Source of the DNA: Clostridiales bacterium
GTDB taxonomy: Bacteria; Bacillota_A; Clostridia; Oscillospirales; Oscillospiraceae
Assembly: GCA_004553625.1 (NCBI GenBank)
Contig: SFKX01000017.1
Coordinates: forward strand, 1-60,743
Length of the DNA stretch: 60,743 bases
Direction: 5' to 3'
Shown: positions 48,379 to 56,496 of the stretch, piece after piece
Numbering within the stretch: the stretch's first letter is position 1
Layout of the letters: every line of letters starts with the position of its first letter
Program-made: the position numbers and the translations under genes
Notes under the pieces: model-generated
Seen by the model: only the letters and a program-made list of their open reading frames with translations
The model's database searches: none
Told to the model about the DNA's origin: nothing

Positions 48379-48927
48379 TCAGCCGAGGCTCTTCACATAG
48401 TCCATGCCGGCCTTGAGGGCCTGGATGTTGCCCTCGAGGAACTTGGCTTTCCTCTCGCCCAGCTCAACGCGGATGGCCTCTATGATGGTCTCCTCGCTGA
48501 CGACCTCGGGCTTCTTGGCGATATACGCGCCCAGGAACACCACGTTTGCAGCCTTGGGGTTGCCGAGCTTTTCGGCGATGTGGTTGCAGGGGACATAGAC
48601 GACGTCGCAGTCGTCGCGGTTGGACTTTTCTTCAATGATGCTGCTGTTGACGAGCAGCAGGCCGCCCGGCTTGACCTCGCTCTGGAACTTGAGCATCGAG
48701 GGCAGGTTCATAGCGAGGACGGTGTCCGCGGCGGAGATCAGCGGGGAGGCGACGGGTCTGTCCGACACGACGACGGAGCAGTTGGCCGTGCCGCCGCGCA
48801 TCTCGGGGCCGTAGGACGGCAGCCAGGAGACGTTCTTGCCGGACTCCATGCCAGCCTCGGCAAGGAACTTGCCGATGAGCAGCATGCCCTGTCCGCCAAA
48901 GCCGGCGAATATGCACTGTTCTTTCAT
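48379..48927 (-). CDS. 2-oxoacid:ferredoxin oxidoreductase, gamma subunit
   Basis: 182 residues. FAGFGGQGMLLIGKFLAEAG and WLPSYGPEMRGGTANCSVVVSD are the gamma-subunit hallmarks in this family. The last gene of the GntR-headed operon, four bases after the beta gene. With alpha, beta and the ferredoxin it forms a four-subunit enzyme that oxidatively decarboxylates a 2-oxoacid to acyl-CoA, reducing ferredoxin. Confidence 0.92.
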   Translation of the reverse strand: MKEQCIFAGFGGQGMLLIGKFLAEAGMESGKNVSWLPSYGPEMRGGTANCSVVVSDRPVASPLISAADTVLAMNLPSMLKFQSEVKPGGLLLVNSSIIEEKSNRDDCDVVYVPCNHIAEKLGNPKAANVVFLGAYIAKKPEVVSEETIIEAIRVELGERKAKFLEGNIQALKAGMDYVKSLG

Positions 48928-48931
48928 GTTA

Positions 48932-49675
48932 TTACTCGGCCCCCTTATCCTTGTAGACTCCCAGCGGGTAGTACGGGATCATGTTGTCCTCCAGCCACTT
49001 GAGTGCCTCAACAGGGCTCATGCCCCAGTTCGTCGGGCAGGTGGAGAGGACCTCGACGATGTTCAGGCCGTGACCCTCCATCTGGTATTTGAAGGCCTTG
49101 GTGATGGCCTTCTTGGCCTTGATGATGTTGGCGGTGGAGTTGAGAGCGACGCGCTCTGCGTAGTAGGTGCCGGGGATCTGGCTGAGCATCTCGCAGACCT
49201 TGATCGGCGCGCCGGACCACTCCTCGCTGCGGCCGTAGGGGCTGGTAGTGGTCTTTTGGCCGACGAGCGTCGTTGGGGCCATCTGACCGCCGGTCATGCC
49301 GTAGATGGCGTTGTTTATGAAGATGACGGTGAGCTTTTCACCCCTGTGAGCGGCGTGGACTATCTCGTTCGTGCCGATGGAGGCGAGGTCGCCGTCGCCC
49401 TGGTAGGTGAACACGCAGGTGTCGGTGTGGACTCTCTTGATGCCGGTGGCGACGGCAGGAGCCCTGCCGTGCGCGGCCTCGTACATATCGCAGTTGAAGT
49501 AGTTATACGCAAAGACGGAGCAGCCGACCGGCGCGACGCCGATGACGTTATCCGCAAGACCCAGTTCCTCTATAGCCTCGCCGACCAGCCTGTGGGCTAT
49601 GCCGTGGTTGCAGCCGGGGCAGTAGTGGAACACGGCGTCGGTCAGCATTTTGGTCTTTTCAAATACTACGGCCAT
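48932..49675 (-). CDS. 2-oxoacid:ferredoxin oxidoreductase, beta (TPP) subunit
   Basis: 247 residues. HYCPGCNHGIAHRLV and the thiamine pyrophosphate motif (QGDGDLASIGTNEIVHAA ending in FINNAIYGMTGGQ). Its start overlaps the alpha stop by one base. Catalytic TPP site of the complex. Confidence 0.93.
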   Translation of the reverse strand: MAVVFEKTKMLTDAVFHYCPGCNHGIAHRLVGEAIEELGLADNVIGVAPVGCSVFAYNYFNCDMYEAAHGRAPAVATGIKRVHTDTCVFTYQGDGDLASIGTNEIVHAAHRGEKLTVIFINNAIYGMTGGQMAPTTLVGQKTTTSPYGRSEEWSGAPIKVCEMLSQIPGTYYAERVALNSTANIIKAKKAITKAFKYQMEGHGLNIVEVLSTCPTNWGMSPVEALKWLEDNMIPYYPLGVYKDKGAE

Positions 49676-50751
49676 TACAGTACCTCCCTCATGCTGAGCA
49701 GCTTTTCTTTGATCTCCTCAGGCGTCGGCATGTGGCTGCCGTAGTGACCGAAGAAATCGACCTTCTGCTCTCCGTTGACGGCGAGCTTGACGTCCTCGAG
49801 CATCTGGCCCGCGTTCAGCTCGACGTCGAGCACCGCCTTGACGCCAGGGGCGACGGCGGCGTCATGCAGCGCCTTCGTCGGGAAGGGCCAGAGCGTGATG
49901 GGACGCAGCAGCCCGACGTTGATGCCCTCGTCCTTCAGTTCGTCTATGGCGGACTTGCAGATACGCGCCACGGTGCCGAAGGCGGTGACGACGATCTCGG
50001 CGTTCTCCATATTGTAGGCCTCGTAGCGGACCTCGTTCTTTTCTATCTCCCTGTAGGTGGCCTGCAGGCGCTCGTTGAGGCCGTCAAGCTCCTCGACAGT
50101 AATATACAGGCTGTTGATGATGGCGCGGCTGGGCTTATCCTTGGCGCCGTGGCCGTTGGCCGCCCAGGGCTTTTTGGTGTAGTCGATCTTGTATTCCTTC
50201 ATCTCGGGAAGTATGACAGGCTCCATCATCTGGCAGATCATGCCGTCCGCGACGACCATGACGGGGTTGCGGTATTTATCGGCGGTATCGAAGGCGACCT
50301 CCATGAGGTCTATGGCCTCCTGCACGGAGGCCGGGGCAAAGACGACGAGGCGGTAATCGCCGTGGCCGCCGCCCTTGGTGGCCTGGAAGTAGTCGCCCTG
50401 GCCGGCCTGGATGGAGCCGAGACCCGGGCCGCCGCGCATGACGTTCATGATGACGCAGGGCAGCTCGGAGGCAGCTATGTAGCTGATGCCCTCCTGCTTG
50501 AGGGACACGCCGGGGGAGGAGGAGCTGGTCAGGACGCGGGCGCCCGTACCGGCGGCGCCGTAGACCATGTTGATGGCGCCGACCTCGCTCTCGGCCTGCA
50601 GGAAGCAGCCGCCGATCTCAGGCATGCGCGCCGACATATACTCGGGTATCTCGGTCTGAGGCGTTATCGGGTAGCCGAAGAAGTAACGGCAACCGGCGCG
50701 AATGGCGGCTTCCGCTATGGCTTCGCTGCCCTTCATAAGAGTCAATGCCAT
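49675..50751 (-). CDS. 2-oxoacid:ferredoxin oxidoreductase, alpha subunit (VorB/KorA type)
   Basis: 358 residues. KGSEAIAEAAIRAGCRYFFGYPITPQTEI, GAGTGARVLTSSSSPGVSL and MRGGPGLGSIQAGQGDYFQ are characteristic. The pattern is close to VorB-type subunits used for branched-chain 2-oxoacids, but 2-oxoglutarate cannot be excluded. Confidence 0.92.
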   Translation of the reverse strand: MALTLMKGSEAIAEAAIRAGCRYFFGYPITPQTEIPEYMSARMPEIGGCFLQAESEVGAINMVYGAAGTGARVLTSSSSPGVSLKQEGISYIAASELPCVIMNVMRGGPGLGSIQAGQGDYFQATKGGGHGDYRLVVFAPASVQEAIDLMEVAFDTADKYRNPVMVVADGMICQMMEPVILPEMKEYKIDYTKKPWAANGHGAKDKPSRAIINSLYITVEELDGLNERLQATYREIEKNEVRYEAYNMENAEIVVTAFGTVARICKSAIDELKDEGINVGLLRPITLWPFPTKALHDAAVAPGVKAVLDVELNAGQMLEDVKLAVNGEQKVDFFGHYGSHMPTPEEIKEKLLSMREVL

Positions 50752-50763
50752 ATCTCGTTCCTC

Positions 50764-50973
50764 CTATTCCTTCTCAATGTGGATGACCACATCCGGACAC
50801 GTGCGGGCGCAGGACGCGCAGGCGATGCAGGCCTCGATGTCTGTCATCTCGGCCGGGTGATAGCCTTTGGCGTTGAGCTTGGTCTTGGAGATCTGCAAGA
50901 TCTTTTTGGGGCAGGCCCTTACGCACAGCCCGCAGCCCTTGCAGCGCTCCTCATTGATCGTGAGTTTTACCAT
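50764..50973 (-). CDS. Ferredoxin-like subunit with two 4Fe-4S clusters
   Basis: 69 residues. CKGCGLCVRACPKKIL and CIACASCARTCPDVVI are two full CxxCxxCxxxCP motifs. It is the delta subunit that passes electrons from the oxidoreductase to ferredoxin. Twelve bases before alpha. Confidence 0.93.
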   Translation of the reverse strand: MVKLTINEERCKGCGLCVRACPKKILQISKTKLNAKGYHPAEMTDIEACIACASCARTCPDVVIHIEKE

Positions 50974-51031
50974 GCTTCTACCTCATTTCTTATTATGAAT
51001 GATGATTTCACGGTTCTTGCGCGTTCTTTCT

Positions 51032-51739
51032 TCACAGCCCTTCTTTCGTAAAGGTCTCCCAGTCGCGATGCATGAAGGTCTCTATCGGCATGGGAGTTCC
51101 GATATATTTGGGGTCATGCCCCTCGCGGAGAAAGCCTTCCAGCAGGTCCGGCCTGCCTGTGGTATAGAGTACCGGCACCCCGGAGCGCTCCGAGGCTTCG
51201 CGCACCACCTCGTAGCCGTCTCTGAGGTCTTCCGGGCAGGCCATCCTTGCCAGATTAGTGTTGTTCACAAAACCCGTTACCTTCTGGCGCGAGTGCCGCT
51301 CCATGCCCTCCATGAGAGAGATGAGCTTTTCCGGGGTCCCGGCCATCGGGCGGCGCGTATTTACCACGTTCAGGACCTTGAGGCTGCCCTCGGGCAGTGC
51401 AGCAAAGTCCTGGTGGTAGCGCCCGAGGGCAGTCGCCCCGGCAGGGTCACCGCCGACGTCAAAGATGACGGTGTCCCAGTCAAGCGCAAAGGCGGAGGCA
51501 ACCTCCGCCGGGAGGGAGAGCGTCTCGACGCTCGAGTGTACAAAGTTGGGGGAGACCAGCCGTATTTCCCGCGACTTTATGAGGTTGCCCCTGTCCGTCA
51601 GCCGGAAATAGGTGTTCACCATGTCGAGGTCGATGAGCTCGACCTTCTTGCCGGCGCGCGCCGCCTGGAAGGCAAAGTTGAGCGCCAGCTCGGTCTTGCC
51701 GCTGCCGTAGTTGCCTATAAGAACTATGACCTCTTTCAT
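51032..51739 (-). CDS. P-loop ATPase of unknown function in the oxidoreductase operon
   Basis: 235 residues. Walker A GNYGSGKTE at 9-17, LIDLDMVNTYFR, and DTVIFDVGGDPAGATAL (Walker B-like, Asp), in the style of the SIMIBI/MinD class. There is no membrane segment or metal motif. It lies between the reductases and the ferredoxin subunit on one transcript, so it may help assembly or cofactor loading; that is a guess. GGAGGAAACG precedes the ATG. Confidence 0.75.
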   Translation of the reverse strand: MKEVIVLIGNYGSGKTELALNFAFQAARAGKKVELIDLDMVNTYFRLTDRGNLIKSREIRLVSPNFVHSSVETLSLPAEVASAFALDWDTVIFDVGGDPAGATALGRYHQDFAALPEGSLKVLNVVNTRRPMAGTPEKLISLMEGMERHSRQKVTGFVNNTNLARMACPEDLRDGYEVVREASERSGVPVLYTTGRPDLLEGFLREGHDPKYIGTPMPIETFMHRDWETFTKEGL

Positions 51740-51784
51740 CGTTTCCTCCGTTCACTCAGTTACGGCGGTCTCAGCCGTGGCGGG

Positions 51785-52762
51785 TCAGGCGTTGACGGCG
51801 CCGTTCTTCTCGCCGTACTGGTTGTCGTAGTTGTCCTGGATGCAGCGGACGATGTCGCTGAGCACATCGCAGGTCGGGGTGGGGACGTTGAACTGCTTGC
51901 CGTAGTCGCTGATGGTACCGGTCAGGGTATCGACCTCGGTGCGCAGCTTCTTATACAGCATATCCTGGGCCATGCTCGGGTAGTAGTCGCTGATGTTGTC
52001 GATGATGTGCTGGTGGTCGACGGCGATGAACTCGTCCGGGTCGAGGTGGACGCCCTTGTGCTCGGCAACGGCGCAGCACTCGCGGATGACGTTGTGGAAG
52101 AGCTTCTTGCCGTAGGGGTTGTTCTCGACGTAGCCTATCTTCAGGCGGGTGACGGCGCAGACGGTGTTGACAGTGCAGTTCACGATGACCTTCTTCCAGA
52201 TGAAGGGCAGCACGTCCTCGCGGAACACGGCCTCGCAGCCGCCCTTGTTGAAGCACTCTTCCATGTGCTTGCCGGCGGCGATGGTGAGTTCATTGTTCTC
52301 CAGAGCGCCGAAGTTCATGATGACGCCCTCGCTGGGGGTGGAGATGCAGCCTCCGGGGCCGTCCAGCGCGGTGCCGATGACGCCGGAGCCGACCATGCAG
52401 CGGGAGGCGGGGTAATATTTGAGGAGCTTGTCGTCGTTGCCGAGGCCGTTTATCAGGGAGACAAGCACGGTGTTGGGTCCGATGCAGGGCTTGGCGCCGA
52501 CAATGGCGTTCTCAAGTTGATTGGCCTTGGTCATGAAAATGACTATGTCCATTATACCGATGTCGTCGGCGCTGTATGCGGTCTTGAAGCCGGTGAGGAT
52601 GGTGGTCTTGTCAGGATAGATGGTGAACTTCATGCCGTCCTGCGCGACCTTGTCCATGTGGGCCTTGTACGGGTCGACGAGGGTCATGTCTGCCCCGCCC
52701 GCGCGGAGATAGCTGGCGAACACGCTGCCTGCAGCGCCGGAACCTACCATTGCGATTTTCAT
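51785..52762 (-). CDS. Ketopantoate reductase (ApbA/PanE) family protein, copy 2
   Basis: 325 residues. KIAMVGSGAAGSVFASYLRAGG binds the nucleotide; KANQLENA carries the conserved Lys and WKKVIVNCTVNTVCAV the central helix. It is collinear with the gene upstream (same N-terminus and the same QDNYDNQYG end). Such enzymes reduce 2-oxoacids to 2-hydroxyacids with NADPH. With an oxidoreductase in the operon, the substrate may be another 2-oxoacid rather than ketopantoate. AGGAGGAAG precedes the ATG. Confidence 0.85.
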   Translation of the reverse strand: MKIAMVGSGAAGSVFASYLRAGGADMTLVDPYKAHMDKVAQDGMKFTIYPDKTTILTGFKTAYSADDIGIMDIVIFMTKANQLENAIVGAKPCIGPNTVLVSLINGLGNDDKLLKYYPASRCMVGSGVIGTALDGPGGCISTPSEGVIMNFGALENNELTIAAGKHMEECFNKGGCEAVFREDVLPFIWKKVIVNCTVNTVCAVTRLKIGYVENNPYGKKLFHNVIRECCAVAEHKGVHLDPDEFIAVDHQHIIDNISDYYPSMAQDMLYKKLRTEVDTLTGTISDYGKQFNVPTPTCDVLSDIVRCIQDNYDNQYGEKNGAVNA

Positions 52763-52807
52763 TGTTTCTCTTCCTCCTATGCTTATTGATGCCGCTTATG
52801 TATTTAT

Positions 52808-52825
52808 CGCCCCCTTGCGGGGGCG
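52808..52825 (-). other. Hairpin between the two ApbA-like genes
   Basis: CGCCCCC-TTGC-GGGGGCG, seven pairs, in the 74-base gap. No T-run; it may stabilise or process the mRNA. Confidence 0.4.
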
Positions 52826-52836
52826 GGATGCGCCTG

Positions 52837-53796
52837 TCAGCCGTTGGCCATGCCGTACTGATTGTCGTAGTTGTCCTGTACGCAGGAGATTATATCCGCA
52901 AAGACGCTGTTGTAGGGCGTGGGTATGCCCAGGCGCTCGCCGTAGCGGGCAATGGCTCCGTTGAGGACATTTATCTCGGTCTGCCTGTGGTGTATGACGG
53001 CGTCCTGGGCCATGCTGGGGTAGTAATCGCCGAGGTTCTCACGCAGATTCTCGATGTCGCCCTCTATGAGCGGCCAAATGTCGCCTACGCCGAGAGCCTT
53101 GGCCACGGCGCAGCCCTCTTTCCAGATGTTCATGAGCAGCTTCATGCCCCAGTCGTTGTCCATGGCAAAGCGCAGCTTCATACGCGTGACCGCGCAGACC
53201 GCGTTGTAGCCGCTGTTCGTGACGGCCTTCTTCCAGAGCAGGACGCGCACGTCGTCCTCAAAGCTGGTGCGGCAGCCGCCGGCCTCGAAGGCCTCGGCCA
53301 AATATTTGCCGGCCCTGTCCGTCAGCGGGGACTTTTCCACCGCGCCGAAAAACATCTGTATCCCATCCTCGGGCTTGGCGACACAGCAGCCGGGACCCTT
53401 GAGCTCCGTGCCGATGACGCCGGCGCCGTACATTATCCGGCCGGCGGGGACGTATTTTGCAAGTATCTCGTCGTTGCCGATGCCGTTCTGCAGGGAGACC
53501 AGGACGGTCTCCGGGCCGACGCAGTGCATGACGTCTGGCATGACGTCGTCCGTCTGAGTGGCCTTGACCATCAGGATGACTATGTCCATCGTGGGCAGGT
53601 TGGCTGCGCTGTCCGTCGTGCAGAAACCGGTGAGGCAGCACTCCTCGCCCTTGCAGCGGAACACGAGCCCGTCCGAGGCGATCTTATCCATATGTGCCTT
53701 GTATTTGTCCACAAGGTACATCTCGGCCCCGCCGCGGCGCAGAAACGCCGCAAAGACGCTGCCCGCAGCGCCTGAACCAATCATTGCTATCTTCAT
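52837..53796 (-). CDS. Ketopantoate reductase (ApbA/PanE) family protein, copy 1
   Basis: 319 residues, a paralog of the next gene downstream: KIAMIGSGAAGSVFAAFLRRGG at the start, KATQTDDV with the conserved Lys, WKKAVTNSGYNAVCAV and QDNYDNQYG near the end. The tandem pair suggests either a heterodimer or related substrates. It starts 12 bases after the GntR regulator gene. Confidence 0.85.
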   Translation of the reverse strand: MKIAMIGSGAAGSVFAAFLRRGGAEMYLVDKYKAHMDKIASDGLVFRCKGEECCLTGFCTTDSAANLPTMDIVILMVKATQTDDVMPDVMHCVGPETVLVSLQNGIGNDEILAKYVPAGRIMYGAGVIGTELKGPGCCVAKPEDGIQMFFGAVEKSPLTDRAGKYLAEAFEAGGCRTSFEDDVRVLLWKKAVTNSGYNAVCAVTRMKLRFAMDNDWGMKLLMNIWKEGCAVAKALGVGDIWPLIEGDIENLRENLGDYYPSMAQDAVIHHRQTEINVLNGAIARYGERLGIPTPYNSVFADIISCVQDNYDNQYGMANG

Positions 53797-53808
53797 ATCC
53801 CTGGCCGC

Positions 53809-54567
53809 CTACTTTCCCTGATTTTTGTCCGACTTTTCCGAGGAGCGCTTGACTATCCAGAAGGGGTCGTCCGTATTGTCAGAATACGCGACGAAGTTGA
53901 GGCTGGACTTGATGTGTTCCGCCATAGCCTGACGCGCCAGCGCGGGGATGTGGAGCTTGATGGAGGACACTATCGCCCCGTGCTGGTGTACGACCTGGCT
54001 GGACCAGGGATTGGACTGCTCGGGGCTTATGAACTTGGACCAGGAGCCCTGGTACATAGTGAGGTTTGGCAGCAGTTCGTTATAACTTCTAATAAGGTAT
54101 TTGTTGCCCGAGGACTCGACGATGAGCTTGTGAAAGGGCATATCGGTTTCCTTGAGCCTTTTTCCGTCCATTCTGGGTACGGCCTTTTTGAACTCCGTGG
54201 CCAGACTGTCCAGCTGGGCGATCGCCTCGGGGGAGGCCTTGTCTGCGCAGAGGGCGGCGGCTTCGCATTCTATGGCGGTCCTTGCATCGTAGAGGTCTAT
54301 CATATCGAGCAGGTTCATATCCGTGACATAAAAGCCGCTGGCCCTGGGCCGCGTCTCAACAAAGCCTATGGCCTGCAGGCGGTTTATTGCCTCCACAACA
54401 GGCGTACGCGAGATCCCCAGGTCCGTTGCTATCTGATTTATGTTCAGCTTGGATGCAGGCGGGATGTCCAGCACCACTATCTGGTCGTATAGTATTTGTG
54501 TAACGACCTCGCTGAGCTTGGCAAAGGGGTTCTTTTCAAGATAGCTTTCTAGCTTTTCCCGGTTCAT
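53809..54567 (-). CDS. GntR family regulator, FadR/FCD type
   Basis: 252 residues. Winged helix with LNINQIATDLGISRTPVVEAINRL, then a helical FCD domain (DLYDARTAIECEAAALCAD, MPFHKLIVESSGNKYL with a metal-binding His). Heads the oxidoreductase operon and is divergent from a YkvI-like transporter, so it probably controls both. GAGGTGA precedes the ATG. The effector is likely a carboxylic acid, as usual for the subfamily. Confidence 0.9.
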   Translation of the reverse strand: MNREKLESYLEKNPFAKLSEVVTQILYDQIVVLDIPPASKLNINQIATDLGISRTPVVEAINRLQAIGFVETRPRASGFYVTDMNLLDMIDLYDARTAIECEAAALCADKASPEAIAQLDSLATEFKKAVPRMDGKRLKETDMPFHKLIVESSGNKYLIRSYNELLPNLTMYQGSWSKFISPEQSNPWSSQVVHQHGAIVSSIKLHIPALARQAMAEHIKSSLNFVAYSDNTDDPFWIVKRSSEKSDKNQGK

Positions 54568-55019
54568 TGTAAAAAATCACCTCAGGAGCAAATTCCGCAA
54601 TATTGCCGTCCTTTTGCACAAAAAAGAATTCCATTTACCAATCCCAATTTACCACATCCCCATCCAATTATCAAGATGTGCGCATTATTTTCCTAAACGC
54701 ACCGATATTGAGCTAAAAGAAATGCTTTTCAAAAATGCAATATATCCGAGCCCAAGAAAAGTTAAAAAAATAACTTAATTGGTCGAAGTCTGCGAGAGGC
54801 CTCAATATCCTGTAGACTTTTTAACTATTGACCAAGGGGGAAACATTTACCTCATTAAAGCGATAGCGGTGCTTTAAAATAAAAGCAAATTAGTTTTGGC
54901 ACAGCTGGAAATTGATTAAAATTGATGCAAGCCAAATGGGTAGTCTATAATTCCAAACAAGTTGGCATTGCCAGCGGAGAAGAGGGAGAAAAATCAAAAA
55001 AGGGAAGGAGTACCGAAAA
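54568..55019. other. 452-bp divergent regulatory region, GntR operon / YkvI-like gene
   Basis: AT-rich, no open frame of note. Contains two TTTACCA direct repeats (54634-54640 and 54648-54654), a minus-strand promoter candidate TTGATA-17-TAAATT (54674-54646), the palindrome AAGTTA-AAAAAA-TAACTT (54759-54776), inverted TTGGTC (54779-54784) and GACCAA (54830-54835), GAGGCCTC (54796-54803), and the plus-strand promoter at 54922-54951. These are candidate GntR operators. Confidence 0.6.
54922..54951 (+). promoter_or_regulatory. Promoter of the YkvI-like gene
   Basis: TTGATG (54922-54927), 18 bp, TATAAT (54946-54951). Confidence 0.65.
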
Positions 55020-56177
55020 ATGAACGAAAAATCGGCAGTGACCAAAGGGACATGGGCAGCTGGCTTTTCCGTTGCTTCTGTCTGGTTTGGCACTCACGTC
55101 GGCGCGGGATTTGCGACCGGCAACCAGGTCCTGAACTACTTTGTTAACTACGGCTGGACCGCCGTAATATTCCCGCTTTTATCCATGGGCATTCTTGCCT
55201 ATGTTATCTATGTTATCATGAAGTTTGCCCGACTGCGCGGCCTTGATAACTACAACGACACCTTCCGTGAGCTTTGGTCCCCGTACCCCTGGCTTGCCAT
55301 TACATTTGAGATCTTCTACATAGTAATCATACTTGCGGCGGTCGCAGCGGCCATAAACGGCGCGGCGCTGCTTATTCTGGACGTCGTCCCCGCTCTGGGC
55401 GAATGGGGCAGCACGATAATCGTCGCGGTCCTGCTCATCGTCCTCTGTCTCTTCGGCGTCAAGCTCATAATCGCCGCTTCCACGATCCTCTCCACCGGCA
55501 TCCTTATCACTGCCGGCGTCATGATCATTGTGGGCATCATGAACCACCCGAACGAGATCGCCGCCGCCTTCAGCCAGAGCCCGACCGATACCGGAACCGC
55601 TTTCTGGCGCGGCGTCATTATCTACTGCGGCTTCCAGTGCGTGTCCATTCCCCCGATGATCGCCGCGGCCGTCACCCTGAACCAGAAGGGCGTCAAGAAG
55701 GCCGGCATCCTCGGCGGAATCATGAACGGCGGTATGCTGGCCCTCTCCGGTCTCATGCTCCTCGGCTGGAAGGACGAGATCGTCGCTGCCGGCCAGACCG
55801 CTCTGCCGAATCTCTTCATCTGCAACACCATCGGCTGGGATTGGCTTATAATCTGCTACAGCGTCCTGCTGTTCTGTGCATTCATCTCCACCTGCGTCAC
55901 TCTGATCTACACGATGATCCTTCGTATAGACAAGAAGTTCTTCGTGAAGGTCGATATCCACGAGAAGATCCGCATGAGCATCATCGGCATCGTCATGGTC
56001 GTCATCTGCATGAGCCTCAGCCGCTTCGGCATCAGCAACATCATCACATATGCCTACGGCTACGACGGCTACCTGGCTCTGGTCGCCATAGTCATCCCGG
56101 TGCTGATCATCGGCAACATCAAGAACAAGAAGTTTGTGAAAGAGCACCCCGAGGCGCTCAAGAGCAACGGCAACTGA
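55020..56177 (+). CDS. YkvI-like membrane transporter
   Basis: 385 residues, about ten helices. The start WAAGFSVASVWFGTHVGAGFATGNQ is typical of the COG3949 (YkvI) group in the amino-acid/cation symporter superfamily, whose substrates are mostly unknown. AAGGAG precedes the ATG. Divergent from the GntR operon, so it may bring in the amino or oxo acid that operon consumes. A small membrane protein gene follows three bases after the stop. Confidence 0.83.
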   Translation: MNEKSAVTKGTWAAGFSVASVWFGTHVGAGFATGNQVLNYFVNYGWTAVIFPLLSMGILAYVIYVIMKFARLRGLDNYNDTFRELWSPYPWLAITFEIFYIVIILAAVAAAINGAALLILDVVPALGEWGSTIIVAVLLIVLCLFGVKLIIAASTILSTGILITAGVMIIVGIMNHPNEIAAAFSQSPTDTGTAFWRGVIIYCGFQCVSIPPMIAAAVTLNQKGVKKAGILGGIMNGGMLALSGLMLLGWKDEIVAAGQTALPNLFICNTIGWDWLIICYSVLLFCAFISTCVTLIYTMILRIDKKFFVKVDIHEKIRMSIIGIVMVVICMSLSRFGISNIITYAYGYDGYLALVAIVIPVLIIGNIKNKKFVKEHPEALKSNGN

Positions 56178-56180
56178 GCC

Positions 56181-56384
56181 GTGAAAAAGCCGCTCAAGTG
56201 GGCGATCACCGTAGCCGGCATGGTCGCGGTGTTCGCGGCGGTGTATCTCTGCGGAGAGCTCTTCGGCGTCACCGCCGGGCCTGTGCCTACCATCCTGCTG
56301 ATGCTGGCCGTGTATGTGCTCGGCTGGTTCTGGACCAGGGATAAGCATGAGCCCGAAGATGACGAAGAGTCAGAGGAAGAATAG
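56181..56384 (+). CDS. Small two-helix membrane protein
   Basis: 67 residues, GTG start three bases after the transporter stop, no clear SD, so translation is probably coupled. Two hydrophobic helices (WAITVAGMVAVFAAVYLCGE and TILLMLAVYVLGWFW) and an acidic tail (EPEDDEESEEE). Perhaps an accessory subunit of the transporter. No known family. Confidence 0.65.
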   Translation: MKKPLKWAITVAGMVAVFAAVYLCGELFGVTAGPVPTILLMLAVYVLGWFWTRDKHEPEDDEESEEE

Positions 56385-56395
56385 ACCACGGGCCG

Positions 56396-56421
56396 CCGCT
56401 TTTTGCGGCGGCCTTTTTTAC
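56396..56421 (+). terminator. Terminator of the YkvI-like unit
   Basis: GCCGCCGC-TTTTT-GCGGCGGC followed by CTTTTTT. Confidence 0.9.
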
Positions 56422-56496
56422 GCAGATTTGCTTGAAGCACGCGCGCGCAGGTGTTAGAATAAAAGAGTTATAAATATAGTGTGGAGGTTTTTCAAT

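Noticed and set aside
54568..55019. T-box or other riboswitch before the YkvI-like gene
   Set aside because: No T-box sequence (TGGNACCGCG), no terminator and no recognised aptamer core; the visible dyads fit protein operators better.
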